The notes: generated by a model not told the origin, from the letters alone. A stretch of DNA of 64,000 bases from Barnesiella sp. An55 (GCF_002161555.1 NZ_NFHZ01000004.1:124001-188000), one strand, 5' to 3'. Shown: positions 10,310-20,533, counted from the stretch's first letter. Numbers and translations: made by a program.

Positions 10310-12340
10310 ATGAAAAAAGTAATGATTTTATCGTTTGCAGCAGCCTTGATGGCAACAGGCTGTACGAGCAAATCGGTGACCAAAACGCCGGGTATCGACC
10401 TCTCCAACCTCGATACGACGGTAGCTTGTGGCGACGATTTCTATGAGTATGCCTGCGGCGGGTGGATGAAAAATAATCCGTTGAAACCCGAGTATGCCCG
10501 TTATGGCTCTTTCGATCAACTGCGTGAAAACAACCAGGAGCAGATACGTCTCCTCTTCGAAGACCTGGGCAAGCAGAAAGCCGAACCGGGTAGTGTCGCC
10601 CAAAAGATAGGCGACCTCTACAACATGGGGTTGGACAGTGTGCGACTGAACAAAGAGGGTGCCGCTCCTATTGCCGACGAACTCAAACGCATCCAGTCGC
10701 TCTCGGGCAAAGAGGCCGTGAGTGCCATGATCGGTGAGATGCACCGCACCATGTCGGCTCCGTTCTTTGCCATCTATGTCGATGCCGATGCCAAGAACAG
10801 CTCGATGAACATTGCCGGGTGGTATCAGGCCGGTATGAACATGGGCGACCGCGACTACTATGTATCCGACGACGAGAGCAGCCGCAAGATTCGCGACAGC
10901 TACACCAACTATATCAAGACTCTCTTTACCCTGGCCGGCTATAGCCAGGAGGCTGCCGAGCAGGCTGCCGCCACGGTGCTCAAGGTAGAGACGGCTATCG
11001 CCAAGGCTGCCTTCACCCGTGAAGAGCTGCGTGACCCTCAGGCCGGTTACAACGTGATGACTGTGGCCGATTTGAAGAAACAGTACGACGGCCTCGACTG
11101 GGATGTTTACTTCAAGACCGTAGGTCTCGACAGTGTACAGAAAATCAACATTGGTCAGCCCCGTACCCTCAAGGCCGTGAACGACCTGCTCAAGACGTTG
11201 AGCGAGCAAGAGATGCGCGACTATCTGGCCTTCAACTGCATCGATGGTGCCGCTCCCTATCTGAGCGACGACTTCGTAAACGCCCGCTTCGATTTCTATT
11301 CCAAGACTCTCTCGGGCAAAGAGCAGATCGAACCCCGCTGGAAACGGGCCCTCAACGTGCCGAACAGTCTCTTGTCTGAAGCCGTGGGCGAAATGTATGT
11401 AGCCAAATACTTCCCCCCCGAAGCCAAGGAGCGCATGGTACAACTCGTGGCCAATTTGCAGACCGCTCTGGGGCAGCACATCGACAGCCTCGAATGGATG
11501 AGTGCCGAGACCAAAGCCAAGGCTCACGAGAAACTCAATACCTTCTACGTAAAAATCGGTTACCCCGACAAATGGCGCGATTACAGTGGCCTGACTATTG
11601 ACCCGAAAGAGAGCTACTACGCCAACGTGCGTCGTGCTGCCGAGTTTGAGACGCTCTACTCGCTCAAAGACGAGGGTAAACCTGTCGATAAGGCCAAATG
11701 GTACATGAGCCCGCAAACGGTGAATGCTTACTATAACCCCAGCTCCAACGAGATTTGCTTCCCGGCCGGTATTCTGCAACCGCCTTTCTTCAACTTCGAT
11801 GCCGACGATGCCGTGAACTACGGTGCTATTGGTGTGGTTATCGGTCATGAGATGACTCACGGATTCGACGACCAGGGCCGTCAGTACGACAAGGATGGTA
11901 ACCTCAACGACTGGTGGACGCCCGAAGATGCCGAGCAGTTCAACCAACGGGCCGAGATTCTGGCTAAACAGTACGACAATATCATCGTGCTCGACACGGT
12001 TCATGCCAACGGTCACTTCACACTGGGTGAGAACATAGCCGACCACGGTGGTCTGCGCATTGCCTACACGGCTTTCCGTAACTCGCTCAATGGGGTAGAA
12101 CCTGCCTTGATCGATGGTTTCACAGCCGACCAACGCTTCTACCTGTCGTATGCCAACCTGTGGGCCGGCAACATCCGCGATGCCGAGATTCTGCGCTTGA
12201 CCAAGATCGATCCCCACTCGCTGGGTCGCTGGCGTGTAAACGCTGCCTTGCGTAACATCGATACCTTCTTCAAGGCATTCAATATCAAAGAGGGCGATCC
12301 CATGTTCCTGGCACCCAAAGATCGGGTAGTCATCTGGTAA
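10310..12340 (+). CDS. M13 family zinc metallopeptidase, lipoprotein (PepO/neprilysin type)
   Basis: Lipid-anchored endopeptidase (676 aa) expected to cut peptides in the periplasm or at the surface. The signal peptide ends in the lipobox ATGC with Cys18. The large N-terminal M13 domain covers about residues 35-410; the catalytic domain carries HEMTH (513-517) and the third zinc ligand in ENIAD (574-578), both intact. The C-terminal VIW matches neprilysin-family ends, where Trp is conserved. It follows the ABC-F gene by 23 bases and ends just before a strong terminator, so it may share that transcript. Confidence 0.95.
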   Translation: MKKVMILSFAAALMATGCTSKSVTKTPGIDLSNLDTTVACGDDFYEYACGGWMKNNPLKPEYARYGSFDQLRENNQEQIRLLFEDLGKQKAEPGSVAQKIGDLYNMGLDSVRLNKEGAAPIADELKRIQSLSGKEAVSAMIGEMHRTMSAPFFAIYVDADAKNSSMNIAGWYQAGMNMGDRDYYVSDDESSRKIRDSYTNYIKTLFTLAGYSQEAAEQAAATVLKVETAIAKAAFTREELRDPQAGYNVMTVADLKKQYDGLDWDVYFKTVGLDSVQKINIGQPRTLKAVNDLLKTLSEQEMRDYLAFNCIDGAAPYLSDDFVNARFDFYSKTLSGKEQIEPRWKRALNVPNSLLSEAVGEMYVAKYFPPEAKERMVQLVANLQTALGQHIDSLEWMSAETKAKAHEKLNTFYVKIGYPDKWRDYSGLTIDPKESYYANVRRAAEFETLYSLKDEGKPVDKAKWYMSPQTVNAYYNPSSNEICFPAGILQPPFFNFDADDAVNYGAIGVVIGHEMTHGFDDQGRQYDKDGNLNDWWTPEDAEQFNQRAEILAKQYDNIIVLDTVHANGHFTLGENIADHGGLRIAYTAFRNSLNGVEPALIDGFTADQRFYLSYANLWAGNIRDAEILRLTKIDPHSLGRWRVNAALRNIDTFFKAFNIKEGDPMFLAPKDRVVIW

Positions 12341-12362
12341 TCGTCATCCCGCAAGTATAATC

Positions 12363-12400
12363 AAGAGGGCCAACCGACAATCGTCGGTTGGCCCTCTTTG
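12363..12400 (+). terminator. Strong intrinsic terminator after the M13 peptidase gene
   Basis: Perfect 16-bp stem (12363-12378 with 12383-12398), loop AATC, followed by TTTG on the plus strand; the stem itself ends in CTTT. The A-rich left flank gives it some symmetry, so it could also stop minus-strand transcripts. Confidence 0.85.
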
Positions 12401-12419
12401 TTGTGTGGTTGCTTTTCCC

Positions 12420-12563
12420 TTATTTCTCGGTGGCCGACTTTTTTTCGGTGGTGATGGACTGGCAGTAGAGTCTCATTACCTTTTTATAATCGGGTACAAA
12501 GATCGATAGCATTAGTTTGGAGAAGAACGATTTTGATTTTGTGGGTCGTGCAGATTTTTCCAT
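12420..12563 (-). CDS. Candidate small protein, 47 aa
   Basis: ATG at 12563 opens a 47-codon frame that ends in TAA just before the M13 terminator. The protein is basic and polar (MEKSARPTKSKSFFSKLML at the start, ending in KKSATEK), with a short hydrophobic/aromatic middle (LMLSIFVPDYKKVMRLY). It has no signal peptide and no family I recognise. Codon choice is plausible (GAA, AAA, ATC, ACC) and there are no rare-looking codons. No promoter box is evident within 50 bases. It could be chance, but a clean frame ending next to a terminator merits keeping. Confidence 0.4.
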   Translation of the reverse strand: MEKSARPTKSKSFFSKLMLSIFVPDYKKVMRLYCQSITTEKKSATEK

Positions 12564-12924
12564 AATTTTAGATGTCTATATAGATGAAACTTTTGCTCCC
12601 TGTCGGTCTCAAAAGTCTCTTTTGGGGAGTTACTATTGAATATAATATCTAAAGCGATTCAAAAGTAACGAATAGATTTGAATAAAAAGAGTTAATCGAT
12701 TTACTTTTTTAAGAGATGATTTTTATTCTTTTTAATAATCTTATTTAAATAGTCTAATAAAACTATTTAAATAGTGTTTCCGCGATGCCTTTCTTCATTG
12801 GCACGATATCTTGGCCTGTGCGAGAGTGGCAGACTGTGATAACCTCGCTGTTCTGGAGGGGGCTCGATAGAGTGGGGCGGTTGTCGTCTGTCCCCCGTCG
12901 TTGTAGGGGATGGCAGAACCCGGT
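12564..12924. other. AT-rich non-coding stretch
   Basis: No convincing gene. Bases 12660-12780 are strongly AT-rich and contain two copies of TATTTAAATAG-type palindromes (around 12742 and 12761) separated by about ten bases; bases 12790-12920 return to ordinary composition without a good frame. It may hold regulatory sites, but nothing specific is recognised. Confidence 0.5.
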
Positions 12925-12970
12925 AAAAAAACAGGGGACCAAAAGCTATTCTTGACTTTTGGCCCCCTGT
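12925..12970 (-). terminator. Intrinsic terminator of the META-domain lipoprotein gene
   Basis: Read on the minus strand, a 15-bp stem (12956-12970 with 12931-12945, one G-U pair) is followed by a run of T (plus-strand AAAAAA at 12925-12930). It lies about 45 bases after the stop of the lipoprotein gene. Confidence 0.8.
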
Positions 12971-13014
12971 TCCCTATGTCTTTATACTTTGCTTGACGTG
13001 TCTGTTTGAAAAGT

Positions 13015-13839
13015 TTATAAACCCTTTTCGAGGGTAATGAGCGGGATATCGGGCTGTTGGTACAGCACTACGTGAGTGTTGTCTATCGGGGTGAAGCCGG
13101 TCACCTTTTCGAGTGCCGAGAGAAATTTTACCTCGGTCTCTATCTCGGGGCATGTCATGCGAGAGGAGGCAACCTGAGTAAAGGAGATCCCATAGGCCGT
13201 CCCATCCAGAGCGATGTTCCCGAATATGCGGTTGCAGCCGGCGAATCCCGAGAGCTTGGCTTCGGGAATGTCGATAACCAGTTTGGGTTGCTCGTCGGTA
13301 ATGGCAGTACCCTCGATGGCAGTCACTCGCCAGGCCCCGTTCAACTCATCGACCATCCGTTTTTCGAGGGTCATGATTGTGCGTCCCCGGCGGTCGCACA
13401 GCCTTAGTTTCAACTCATCTCCGTGAGCCCGCTTGTAGGAGCGGGTGTTGGCGAGGGCCCGCAGTACGGCCCGGTCGGTCACCTCGGGGGCACACTCCTT
13501 TTGGGTCGAGATGAGCGACCCGAACTGCAACTCGTTTTCGTCGCCCAGGGTAAAGGTGCCGTTTACGAAGTTGCAACCATCGAAACCATAGATGCGGCTG
13601 TTGGTCAGGTCGAAGGTGATCTCGACCGGCGATTCACCCACAACCTCTTTCCGCTCGGCCCTCTTGACAATCCAGGTTCCGTCGAATTCTTCACGAGGTA
13701 TGGTGGGTACTTTGCTCACCACAGCGGGGGCCTCGGGTTCCTCTTCCTCTTGGGGTGCTGCACTTTTTTGAGTCGTCTTGCACGATGATATCGATAGTGC
13801 GAGGAGCATCCCCAGAGAGGTAAGCCATATTTTTTTCAT
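13015..13839 (-). CDS. Lipoprotein with two META (HslJ-like) domains
   Basis: The 274-residue protein has a lipobox (SISSC, Cys20), a Glu/Pro-rich tether (about residues 30-45) and two successive META/DUF306 domains. The first spans about residues 50-160 (GTWIV ... FDGCNFVNGTF) and the second about 165-272 (GAWRVTAIEG ... FAGCNRIFGNI). The GxxGCN signature is intact in both. HslJ-type domains occur in heat-shock and envelope-stress proteins; the molecular role is not known. It is transcribed with its own terminator and lies 60 bases downstream of the NADH dehydrogenase gene on the same strand, so an operon is possible. Confidence 0.88.
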   Translation of the reverse strand: MKKIWLTSLGMLLALSISSCKTTQKSAAPQEEEEPEAPAVVSKVPTIPREEFDGTWIVKRAERKEVVGESPVEITFDLTNSRIYGFDGCNFVNGTFTLGDENELQFGSLISTQKECAPEVTDRAVLRALANTRSYKRAHGDELKLRLCDRRGRTIMTLEKRMVDELNGAWRVTAIEGTAITDEQPKLVIDIPEAKLSGFAGCNRIFGNIALDGTAYGISFTQVASSRMTCPEIETEVKFLSALEKVTGFTPIDNTHVVLYQQPDIPLITLEKGL

Positions 13840-13899
13840 TGTTCGTTGTTTTTGGGGTAGGACTATAATAAGTTACATCTCGAGCCGTAGCGGTTACGG

Positions 13900-15189
13900 T
13901 TATTCTTCGTTCCGCTTCGGATATCGGGTAGGGCGTATCAACAGTCGCAGCGTGGCATTGTAGGTAAAGTAGTACCAGCACCAGTTGAGCAGCGTGATGA
14001 TTTTGTTTTTCATGCCCAGGATCGAGATGAGGTGTATTCCCATCCAGGTAAACCAGGCGGGGCGACCGTAGAGTTTCAGATGAGGCAGATCGGCCACCGC
14101 CTTGTTGCGGCCGATGGTGGCCATGTTGCCTTTGTTTTTATAGCGGAAGGGGGTATCAAAACTCCCCTTGTTCAGGTTCTGGGCCAGCAGTTCGCTCTGC
14201 TGGATAGCCACTTGAGCTACCTGGGGATGCCCCTTGGGGTAATTCTTTTCGGTGAGCAAGGCAATATCGCCGATGGCAAAGACGTGTTCGCACCCCTTCA
14301 CCCGGTTGTACTCGTCGGTAATGATGCGTCGTCCCCGGGCAATGGACTCCTCGGGGATACCCGGCAGGGGTTCACCGGTGATTCCGGCAGTCCAGATGAG
14401 GGTGTGGCATTTGATCTTCTCTCCGTTGTCGAGGCTTGCCACATAATCCTCAAACGACTTCATGGTGTGGCCCGTCATCACCTCGACCTCGAGCTCTTCG
14501 AGGTATTGGCGCGATTTGGTCGAGGCCTCGTCGCTCATATTCTGCAAGAGCCGGTCTGAACCTTCAACGATCACGACGCGCATATCGCAAGGACTGATTT
14601 CGGGGTATTCCCGAGCCAGAATGTACTTCTTCATTTCACCCAAAGCACCCGCAATCTCTACACCGGTGGGACCACCCCCTACAACGGTAAAGCAGAGCAG
14701 CGTGCGGCGCGATTCGGGATTGGTGCAGGTACAGGCCCGCTCCAGGCAGAATAGTATTTCGTTTCTCAATCTAATGGCTTCGGCAGTCGATTTGAGGGTA
14801 TATACCCGCTCTCGCAATTCGGGCATGTTGAAAAAGTTGTTGGTCGTCCCGGTGGCCAGTACCAGGTAGTCATACCCGATGTTGCCCGTGTTGGTCACCA
14901 GCACCTGTTTTTCGGTATCGACCGAGAGGGCCTCGCCCATGTGAAATCGCACATGGCGCAACTTGCGCAACTCTTTTCTGAAGGGGAAGCAGATGGCTGC
15001 CGGCTCCAGACCCGATGAAGCGATTTGATAAAACAGGGGAGGGAAGGCGTGGAAGTTTTTCCGATCGACCAGGGTTACCCGGTATTGCCGATGGTCGATT
15101 CGCTTCGACAGCAGGAATCCGGCAAAACCGCCTCCCACGATTACAAGATGTTTCAATTCTTTGTCGATTGTATGTTTGTCTGTAGTCAT
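13900..15189 (-). CDS. ndh: Type II NADH dehydrogenase (NDH-2 like flavoprotein)
   Basis: Single-subunit FAD enzyme (429 aa) that passes electrons from NADH to the quinone pool without pumping protons. The FAD-binding VIVGGGFAGF motif is at about residues 16-25, the NAD-binding VVGGGPTGVE at about 170, and the second FAD contact FAIGD near 300. The C-terminal 60 residues hold two hydrophobic or amphipathic segments (WFTWMGIHLISILGM and LLNWCWYYFTY), the membrane anchor of NDH-2. The FAD/NAD order and the C-terminal anchor argue against ferredoxin or sulfide:quinone reductases, though those relatives are not excluded. Confidence 0.88.
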   Translation of the reverse strand: MTTDKHTIDKELKHLVIVGGGFAGFLLSKRIDHRQYRVTLVDRKNFHAFPPLFYQIASSGLEPAAICFPFRKELRKLRHVRFHMGEALSVDTEKQVLVTNTGNIGYDYLVLATGTTNNFFNMPELRERVYTLKSTAEAIRLRNEILFCLERACTCTNPESRRTLLCFTVVGGGPTGVEIAGALGEMKKYILAREYPEISPCDMRVVIVEGSDRLLQNMSDEASTKSRQYLEELEVEVMTGHTMKSFEDYVASLDNGEKIKCHTLIWTAGITGEPLPGIPEESIARGRRIITDEYNRVKGCEHVFAIGDIALLTEKNYPKGHPQVAQVAIQQSELLAQNLNKGSFDTPFRYKNKGNMATIGRNKAVADLPHLKLYGRPAWFTWMGIHLISILGMKNKIITLLNWCWYYFTYNATLRLLIRPTRYPKRNEE

Positions 15190-15314
15190 GTCTGTGCAGA
15201 TTTGGGGCGTAAAGATAGTAAAAAGTTTCTTCTCTTTCTATATAAGACAGTCGGTCGTAAAAAATGTTCACTCACCGGAGCTGAAAAGAAAAAACTTATA
15301 AAAATTTCACCCCC

Positions 15315-15347
15315 TTGCGATGATTTCTTATTATTTGCGTACATTTG
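15315..15347 (+). promoter_or_regulatory. Promoter of the TPR-protein gene
   Basis: TTG (15315-15317) and TACATTTG (15340-15347) separated by 22 bases, close to the Bacteroidota -33/-7 arrangement. The start codon at 15372 leaves a leader of about 20 bases. Confidence 0.6.
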
Positions 15348-15371
15348 TCTGATAATCATGATACGCGTTGA

Positions 15372-17456
15372 ATGAAACTTACGATCAAGTCCTATACCAT
15401 ACTGTTATTGCTGTCGTTTTCCTCTCTTTGGGCAGTGGCTCAGATTAACACCGATAGGGTGATGAATATCGGGCGCAATGCGCTCTACTTCGAGGATTAC
15501 ATCTTGTCGATGCAGTATTTCAATCAGGTCATCAAAGTGAAGCCTTATATGGCCGAACCCTATTTCTACCGGGGGGTGGCCAAGTTGAGTCTCGACGATT
15601 TCAAAGGCGCCGAGGAGGATTGCTCGCTTTGTATCGAGCGCAACCCTTTCATAGTGAATGCCTATCAGGTGAGGGGTATTGCCCGGCAGAATCTGGGCGA
15701 CTACCAGGGGGCTATCGACGACTATACCCAGGGATTGCGCTATGCTCCTGAAGATCGCACCTTCTTGAACAACAAAGCAATAGCCGAGGTGCAGTTGAAA
15801 AAGTATGACGAGGCTGCGAAGAGTTTCGATAAACTCATTGCCTTGCATCCCAACTACTACAACGGTTACATGAGTCGGGCTCAGTTCTATCTCGAGACAG
15901 GCGACACGATCAAGGCCATGGCCGATATCGATAAAGCCATCTCGATCGACAAGTATATATCGGGAGCCTATGCCCAGCGAGCCATTATCAAGGTGCTGCA
16001 CGATGCCGATTACGACTCGGCTCTGGCCGATATGAACGAGGCACTTCGGCTCGACCCCAAGGAGGTGTCGTACTACTTCAACCGGGCCCGCATCAAGTAT
16101 CACCAGGACGACCTGCAGGGAGCCATGGACGACTATGACCACATTCTGCAACTCGACCCCGGCAACACGATGACCTACTACAACCGGGGACTCTTGCGCA
16201 TGCAGGTAGGTGAGCGCAACAAGGCCATTTCGGACTTCTCGGAAGTCATCAAGGCCGAGCCCGACAACTACTTTGCCATTTACAACCGGGCTTTGCTCTA
16301 CGACATGATAGGCAGCTACCGCAAGGCAATTGCCGACTTCGACGTGGTGCTGGCACAGTACCCCGATTTTGCCGCCGGCTTCTTTGCTCGCTCCGAATCG
16401 AAGCGAAAGATGGGCGACATGAAGGGGGGCGAAAAAGACTTCATGCTGGCACTCGACTTGCAGAAAAAGACCAAGTACGAACCCATCGACGAGGCTACGG
16501 CCGCTGCCGGTACGACAAGCCAATCGTCGGGCCGGGCTGCCGACGAACGTTCCGAGTCGGACAAGAATATCAACAAGTTCAATCAGATACTCGTGGCCGA
16601 TGCCCACACCGAGTACAAACCCGAGTATGAAAACAAGATACGCGGTCGGGTACAAGACCAGAATGTGCAGATATCCATCCGCCCCATGTATGTGCTCACC
16701 TACTACGAGCGCCCCGATGCGGTGCGGCAGAATATCTACTATGTCAAAGAGCTGGAAGAGCTCAACGATACCCGCGTCTTTACCAAGAAGCTGCTGCTTA
16801 CCAACTCCGAGGCAGCCCTGCTCTCCGACCAGGTCAACTATCACTTCTCCTCGATCAACGATTTCTCTCGTCTCATCGAGATTAATCCGGCCAATCCGTT
16901 GGCCTACTTTGGGCGAGCCCTCGACTTCATGCTGGTGCAAGACTTTGCCAGTGCGCTCGACGACCTCAATCGGGCCATCATGACCAGTCGCAACTTCACC
17001 ATGGCCTACTTCCTGCGGGCTGTCGTGCGAGCCAAGCAAATCGAGTATGAAATCTCTTCGGCCTCGGCACAGAATCTCGATTTCCAGGCACAACGCAAGA
17101 AAGAGTCCAACGATTTTGGCTCGATAGGCTTCTCTGCGTTGGGGAACGAGAACCTCAAGATGGAGTATGAGATGGTGTTGCGCGACTACGAAAAGGTAAT
17201 TGAAGACTCCCCCCGTTTCATCTATGCCTACTACAACCGCGGTAACCTGCGTTGCTCGCAGCAAGACTATCGGGGAGCCATAGTCGATTATACCAAAGCC
17301 ATCGAGTTGCGTCCCGATTTTGGCGATGCCTACTACAACCGAGGGCTCGTCTATCTCAAGCAAGGCAATACCACCGCCGGGAAGGCCGACCTGAGCAAAG
17401 CCGGGGAATTGGGTGTCGTAGCCGCCTATAATTTGCTGAAACGACTGAGTGATTAA
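15372..17456 (+). CDS. Exported tetratricopeptide-repeat protein
   Basis: A 694-residue protein with an N-terminal signal peptide (hydrophobic about residues 8-22, AVAQ cleavage) and no lipobox. Residues 25-350 are a continuous series of about nine TPR units (repeated YFYRGVAK, AYQVRGIAR, TYYNRGLLR, AIYNRALLY patterns). A non-repeat segment of about 130 residues follows (about 370-500), then further TPRs to the C-terminus (AYYNRGNLR, AYYNRGLVY). TPR arrays bind peptides and assemble complexes, so a periplasmic scaffold role is likely, but no partner can be named. It has its own promoter and no adjacent gene on the same strand upstream. Confidence 0.88.
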   Translation: MKLTIKSYTILLLLSFSSLWAVAQINTDRVMNIGRNALYFEDYILSMQYFNQVIKVKPYMAEPYFYRGVAKLSLDDFKGAEEDCSLCIERNPFIVNAYQVRGIARQNLGDYQGAIDDYTQGLRYAPEDRTFLNNKAIAEVQLKKYDEAAKSFDKLIALHPNYYNGYMSRAQFYLETGDTIKAMADIDKAISIDKYISGAYAQRAIIKVLHDADYDSALADMNEALRLDPKEVSYYFNRARIKYHQDDLQGAMDDYDHILQLDPGNTMTYYNRGLLRMQVGERNKAISDFSEVIKAEPDNYFAIYNRALLYDMIGSYRKAIADFDVVLAQYPDFAAGFFARSESKRKMGDMKGGEKDFMLALDLQKKTKYEPIDEATAAAGTTSQSSGRAADERSESDKNINKFNQILVADAHTEYKPEYENKIRGRVQDQNVQISIRPMYVLTYYERPDAVRQNIYYVKELEELNDTRVFTKKLLLTNSEAALLSDQVNYHFSSINDFSRLIEINPANPLAYFGRALDFMLVQDFASALDDLNRAIMTSRNFTMAYFLRAVVRAKQIEYEISSASAQNLDFQAQRKKESNDFGSIGFSALGNENLKMEYEMVLRDYEKVIEDSPRFIYAYYNRGNLRCSQQDYRGAIVDYTKAIELRPDFGDAYYNRGLVYLKQGNTTAGKADLSKAGELGVVAAYNLLKRLSD

Positions 17457-17497
17457 AAGATTTTCATAATTATCCGTATCGGTAATAAAATAATTAT

Positions 17498-17505
17498 TAC
17501 TTTTG
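17498..17505 (+). promoter_or_regulatory. -7 promoter box of the thrS operon
   Basis: TACTTTTG matches TAnnTTTG. It leaves a leader of about 115 bases before thrS, long enough for regulation, but no T-box-like element was recognised in it. No clear -33 box. Confidence 0.5.
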
Positions 17506-17624
17506 TGCCTTGGAAAAAAGGGACACGGCACAGTGTCGCCTCACACCGTATAAAATATGAAATAATTGCGTACAATATATAAAACGTTTTTCAAGAATTG
17601 TTGAAAAGATAAAGGATAGAAAAG

Positions 17625-19565
17625 ATGATTAAGATTACGTTTCCCGATAATTCGGTAAAGGAATTTGAGTCTGGCATTACCCCTTTACAAATCGCCGAGA
17701 GCATAAGCCCCCGGTTGGCACAGGACGTTCTTGCCGCAACCGTCAATGGTCAGGAGTGGGACCTTACCCGCCCTGTGACTACCGATGCAGCTATCAAACT
17801 GTTCAAATGGGACGACCCCGAAGGCAAACATGCTTTCTGGCACTCTTCGGCACACTTGTTGGCCGAAGCCCTGCAGGAACTCTATCCCGGTATCAAATTT
17901 GGTATCGGCCCGGCTGTTGAAAATGGCTTCTACTACGACGTAGATCCGGGCGACGCTACCATCACGGCAGCCGATTTCCCCACCATCGAGGCCAAGATGC
18001 TCGAGCTGGCCGGTCACAAAGACCCCATCGTGCGGAAAGAAATCTCCAAAGCCGATGCCCTCGAGATGTTTGGCAAACGCGGCGAAGAGTATAAAGTCGA
18101 ACTTATCAGCGAACTTGAAGACGGAACCATTACCACCTATACGCAAGGCGCATTTACCGATTTGTGCCGCGGCCCGCACTTGCCCAACACCGGGCTCATC
18201 AAGGCCGTGAAGATTACCTCGCTGGCCGGAGCCTACTGGCGCGGCGACGAAAAACGCAAACAGCTGGTACGCGTCTATGGTATCTCATTCCCCAAGAAGA
18301 AGATGCTCGACGAGTATCTCGTCTTGCTCGAAGAGGCCAAGAAACGCGACCACCGCAAGATAGGCAAGGAGATGGAACTCTTTGCATTCTCGTCCAACGT
18401 AGGTCCCGGTCTGCCGTTGTGGTTGCCCCGGGGTACCCAGTTGCGCGACCGCCTCGAAGCCATGCTTCGCAAGGTGCAGAAACGTTTCGGTTACTTGCAG
18501 GTAATCACCCCTCACATCGGTAACAAGATGCTCTATGTAACCTCGGGCCACTATGCCAAATATGGCAAAGACTCGTTCCAGCCCATCCACACTCCCGAGG
18601 AGGGCGAAGAGTATCTGCTCAAACCCATGAACTGCCCGCACCACTGCGAAATCTATAAAGTATCGCCCCGCTCATACAAAGACCTGCCTCTGCGTTTCGC
18701 CGAGTTCGGTACGGTATATCGTTATGAGCAGAGCGGCGAGCTGCACGGTTTGACCCGTGTGCGCTGCTTCACGCAAGACGATGCCCACATCTTCTGCCGT
18801 CCCGACCAGTTGAAAGAGGAGTTCTTGAAAGTAATGGATATCATCTTCATCATTTTCAAGGCTCTGAAGTTCGACAACTTCGAAGCTCAAATTTCGTTGC
18901 GCGACCCCAATCACCGCGAGAAATACATCGGTAGCGACGAAAACTGGGAGAAAGCCGAGCGCGCCATCGTCGAAGCCTGCGAAGAAAAAGGATTGAAAGC
19001 CCGCGTAGAATATGGCGAAGCCGCCTTCTACGGTCCCAAACTCGACTTCATGGTAAAAGATGCCCTGGGCCGTCGTTGGCAGTTGGGTACCATCCAAGTC
19101 GATTACAATCTGCCCGAGCGTTTCGAACTCGAATATACCGGCAGCGACAACCAGAAACACCGTCCTGTCATGATACACCGTGCTCCCTTCGGTTCGATGG
19201 AGCGTTTCGTAGCCGTGCTCATCGAGCACACCGGCGGTAAATTCCCCTTGTGGCTCACCCCCGACCAGGTAGCCGTGCTGCCCATCAGTGCCAAGTTCAA
19301 CGACTATGCACAGAAGGTAGCCAGCGAGTTGGCCGAGAAAGATATCCGCGCCATTGTCGATGACCGCAACGAAAAGATAGGCCGTAAGATTCGCGACAAC
19401 GAGATGAAGAGAATCCCTTATCTGCTCGTTGTAGGTGAAAAAGAGGCTGAAAATGGTGAAGTTTCTGTAAGAAAACAGGGCGAAGGTGATAAAGGTTCGA
19501 TGAAAATTGCTACCTTTGCCGCAAATTTAAATGCCGAAGTAGAAGAATTACTCAAAGAATGGTAA
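17625..19565 (+). CDS. thrS: Threonine--tRNA ligase
   Basis: Class II synthetase (646 aa, normal length) charging tRNA-Thr. The order is the usual one: TGS domain (about residues 1-60), editing domain with [11 protein letters not shown] (HxxxH) near 72, and catalytic core from about 240. [10 protein letters not shown] carries the zinc Cys with neighbouring His ligands; FRYEQSGEL-like motif 2 ([22 protein letters not shown]) and motif 3 near 510-530 are intact. The anticodon-binding domain occupies the last 110 residues. It heads thrS-infC-rpmI-rplT, a conserved order in bacteria. Confidence 0.98.
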   Translation: MIKITFPDNSVKEFESGITPLQIAESISPRLAQDVLAATVNGQEWDLTRPVTTDAAIKLFKWDDPEGKHAFWHSSAHLLAEALQELYPGIKFGIGPAVENGFYYDVDPGDATITAADFPTIEAKMLELAGHKDPIVRKEISKADALEMFGKRGEEYKVELISELEDGTITTYTQGAFTDLCRGPHLPNTGLIKAVKITSLAGAYWRGDEKRKQLVRVYGISFPKKKMLDEYLVLLEEAKKRDHRKIGKEMELFAFSSNVGPGLPLWLPRGTQLRDRLEAMLRKVQKRFGYLQVITPHIGNKMLYVTSGHYAKYGKDSFQPIHTPEEGEEYLLKPMNCPHHCEIYKVSPRSYKDLPLRFAEFGTVYRYEQSGELHGLTRVRCFTQDDAHIFCRPDQLKEEFLKVMDIIFIIFKALKFDNFEAQISLRDPNHREKYIGSDENWEKAERAIVEACEEKGLKARVEYGEAAFYGPKLDFMVKDALGRRWQLGTIQVDYNLPERFELEYTGSDNQKHRPVMIHRAPFGSMERFVAVLIEHTGGKFPLWLTPDQVAVLPISAKFNDYAQKVASELAEKDIRAIVDDRNEKIGRKIRDNEMKRIPYLLVVGEKEAENGEVSVRKQGEGDKGSMKIATFAANLNAEVEELLKEW

Positions 19566-19570
19566 TCTGA

Positions 19571-20152
19571 ATGGAGAAAAAACCACAACCACAACCGCAG
19601 TCTGGTAGGCCTAACAGACCTATGCCTGCAAAAAAGAATGACATCAAAGATCAATATCGTGTCAATGAACGTATCCGCGCAAAAGAGGTGCGTCTGGTCG
19701 GCGATAATGTAGAGCAAGGTGTATATACCATACAGGAAGCTATGCATATGGCCGACGAGCAAGGTCTCGATTTGATCGAGATTTCGCCCAATGCAGTGCC
19801 GCCGGTATGCAAGATTCTGGATTATCAGAAATTCCTCTATCAGCAAAAGAAACGGCAGAAGGAGCAGAAGGCCAAATCGACCAAGATTGTGGTGAAGGAG
19901 ATTCGCTTCGGGCCGCAGACCGACGATCACGACTACAACTTCAAGTTGAAGCACGCCATCGGTTTCCTCAACGAAGGCGCCAAGGTGAAAGCCTACGTCT
20001 TCTTCAAAGGCCGTTCGATTCTGTTCAAGGAGCAGGGCGAAGTGCTGTTGCTGCGTTTCGCCAACGACCTCGAAGACTATGGCAAGGTAGAGATGATGCC
20101 GGTGCTCGAGGGCAAGCGCATGATTATCATGATAAGTCCCAAGAAAAAATAA
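19571..20152 (+). CDS. infC: Translation initiation factor IF-3
   Basis: IF-3 keeps 30S subunits apart from 50S and checks the start codon. The 193-residue protein has a polar Bacteroidota-type N-terminal extension ([10 protein letters not shown], about 25 residues) before the N-domain ([16 protein letters not shown]) and a C-domain with the [17 protein letters not shown] segment. The start is an ordinary ATG, not the rare start of enterobacterial infC, so that autoregulatory signal is absent. It begins 5 bases after thrS. The gene ends in five consecutive in-frame TAA codons (20150-20164). Confidence 0.97.
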   Translation: MEKKPQPQPQSGRPNRPMPAKKNDIKDQYRVNERIRAKEVRLVGDNVEQGVYTIQEAMHMADEQGLDLIEISPNAVPPVCKILDYQKFLYQQKKRQKEQKAKSTKIVVKEIRFGPQTDDHDYNFKLKHAIGFLNEGAKVKAYVFFKGRSILFKEQGEVLLLRFANDLEDYGKVEMMPVLEGKRMIIMISPKKK

Positions 20153-20212
20153 TAATAATAATAAGAGATAGGACAGACTATTCATTCAATTATAAAATTA
20201 AAATTTAGTAAA

Positions 20213-20410
20213 ATGCCAAAGATTAAAACTAATTCCGGTGCCAAAAAGAGGTTCGCCCTTACCGGAACAGGAAAAATCAAGAGAAAACATGCTTACAAAA
20301 GCCACATTCTGACGAAGAAGACCAAGAAGCAAAAGAGAAACCTCACCCACATGACTACCCTCAAGACAGTCGATGTGAACAATGTAAAAGCATTGCTGGG
20401 TCTGAAATAA
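20213..20410 (+). CDS. rpmI: 50S ribosomal protein L35
   Basis: A 65-residue, highly basic protein with the conserved [14 protein letters not shown] start and the [19 protein letters not shown] core of L35. It sits between infC and rplT in the standard operon order, 60 bases after infC. Confidence 0.97.
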   Translation: MPKIKTNSGAKKRFALTGTGKIKRKHAYKSHILTKKTKKQKRNLTHMTTLKTVDVNNVKALLGLK

Positions 20411-20533
20411 GATTCTACGGGTTTCAAAAGTTTTCTCACAAACAAAAGAGTAGTTTCAAAATTTATTAACCGAATGTTTTTAGCTTGAAGTTTACCTTGA
20501 ACGGTAGCGCTAACATTCAAAACAAAAAAAACT

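Noticed and set aside
17506-17624. T-box riboswitch upstream of thrS
   Set aside because: No T-box core sequence or antiterminator/terminator pair could be recognised, and T-boxes are not expected in this phylum.
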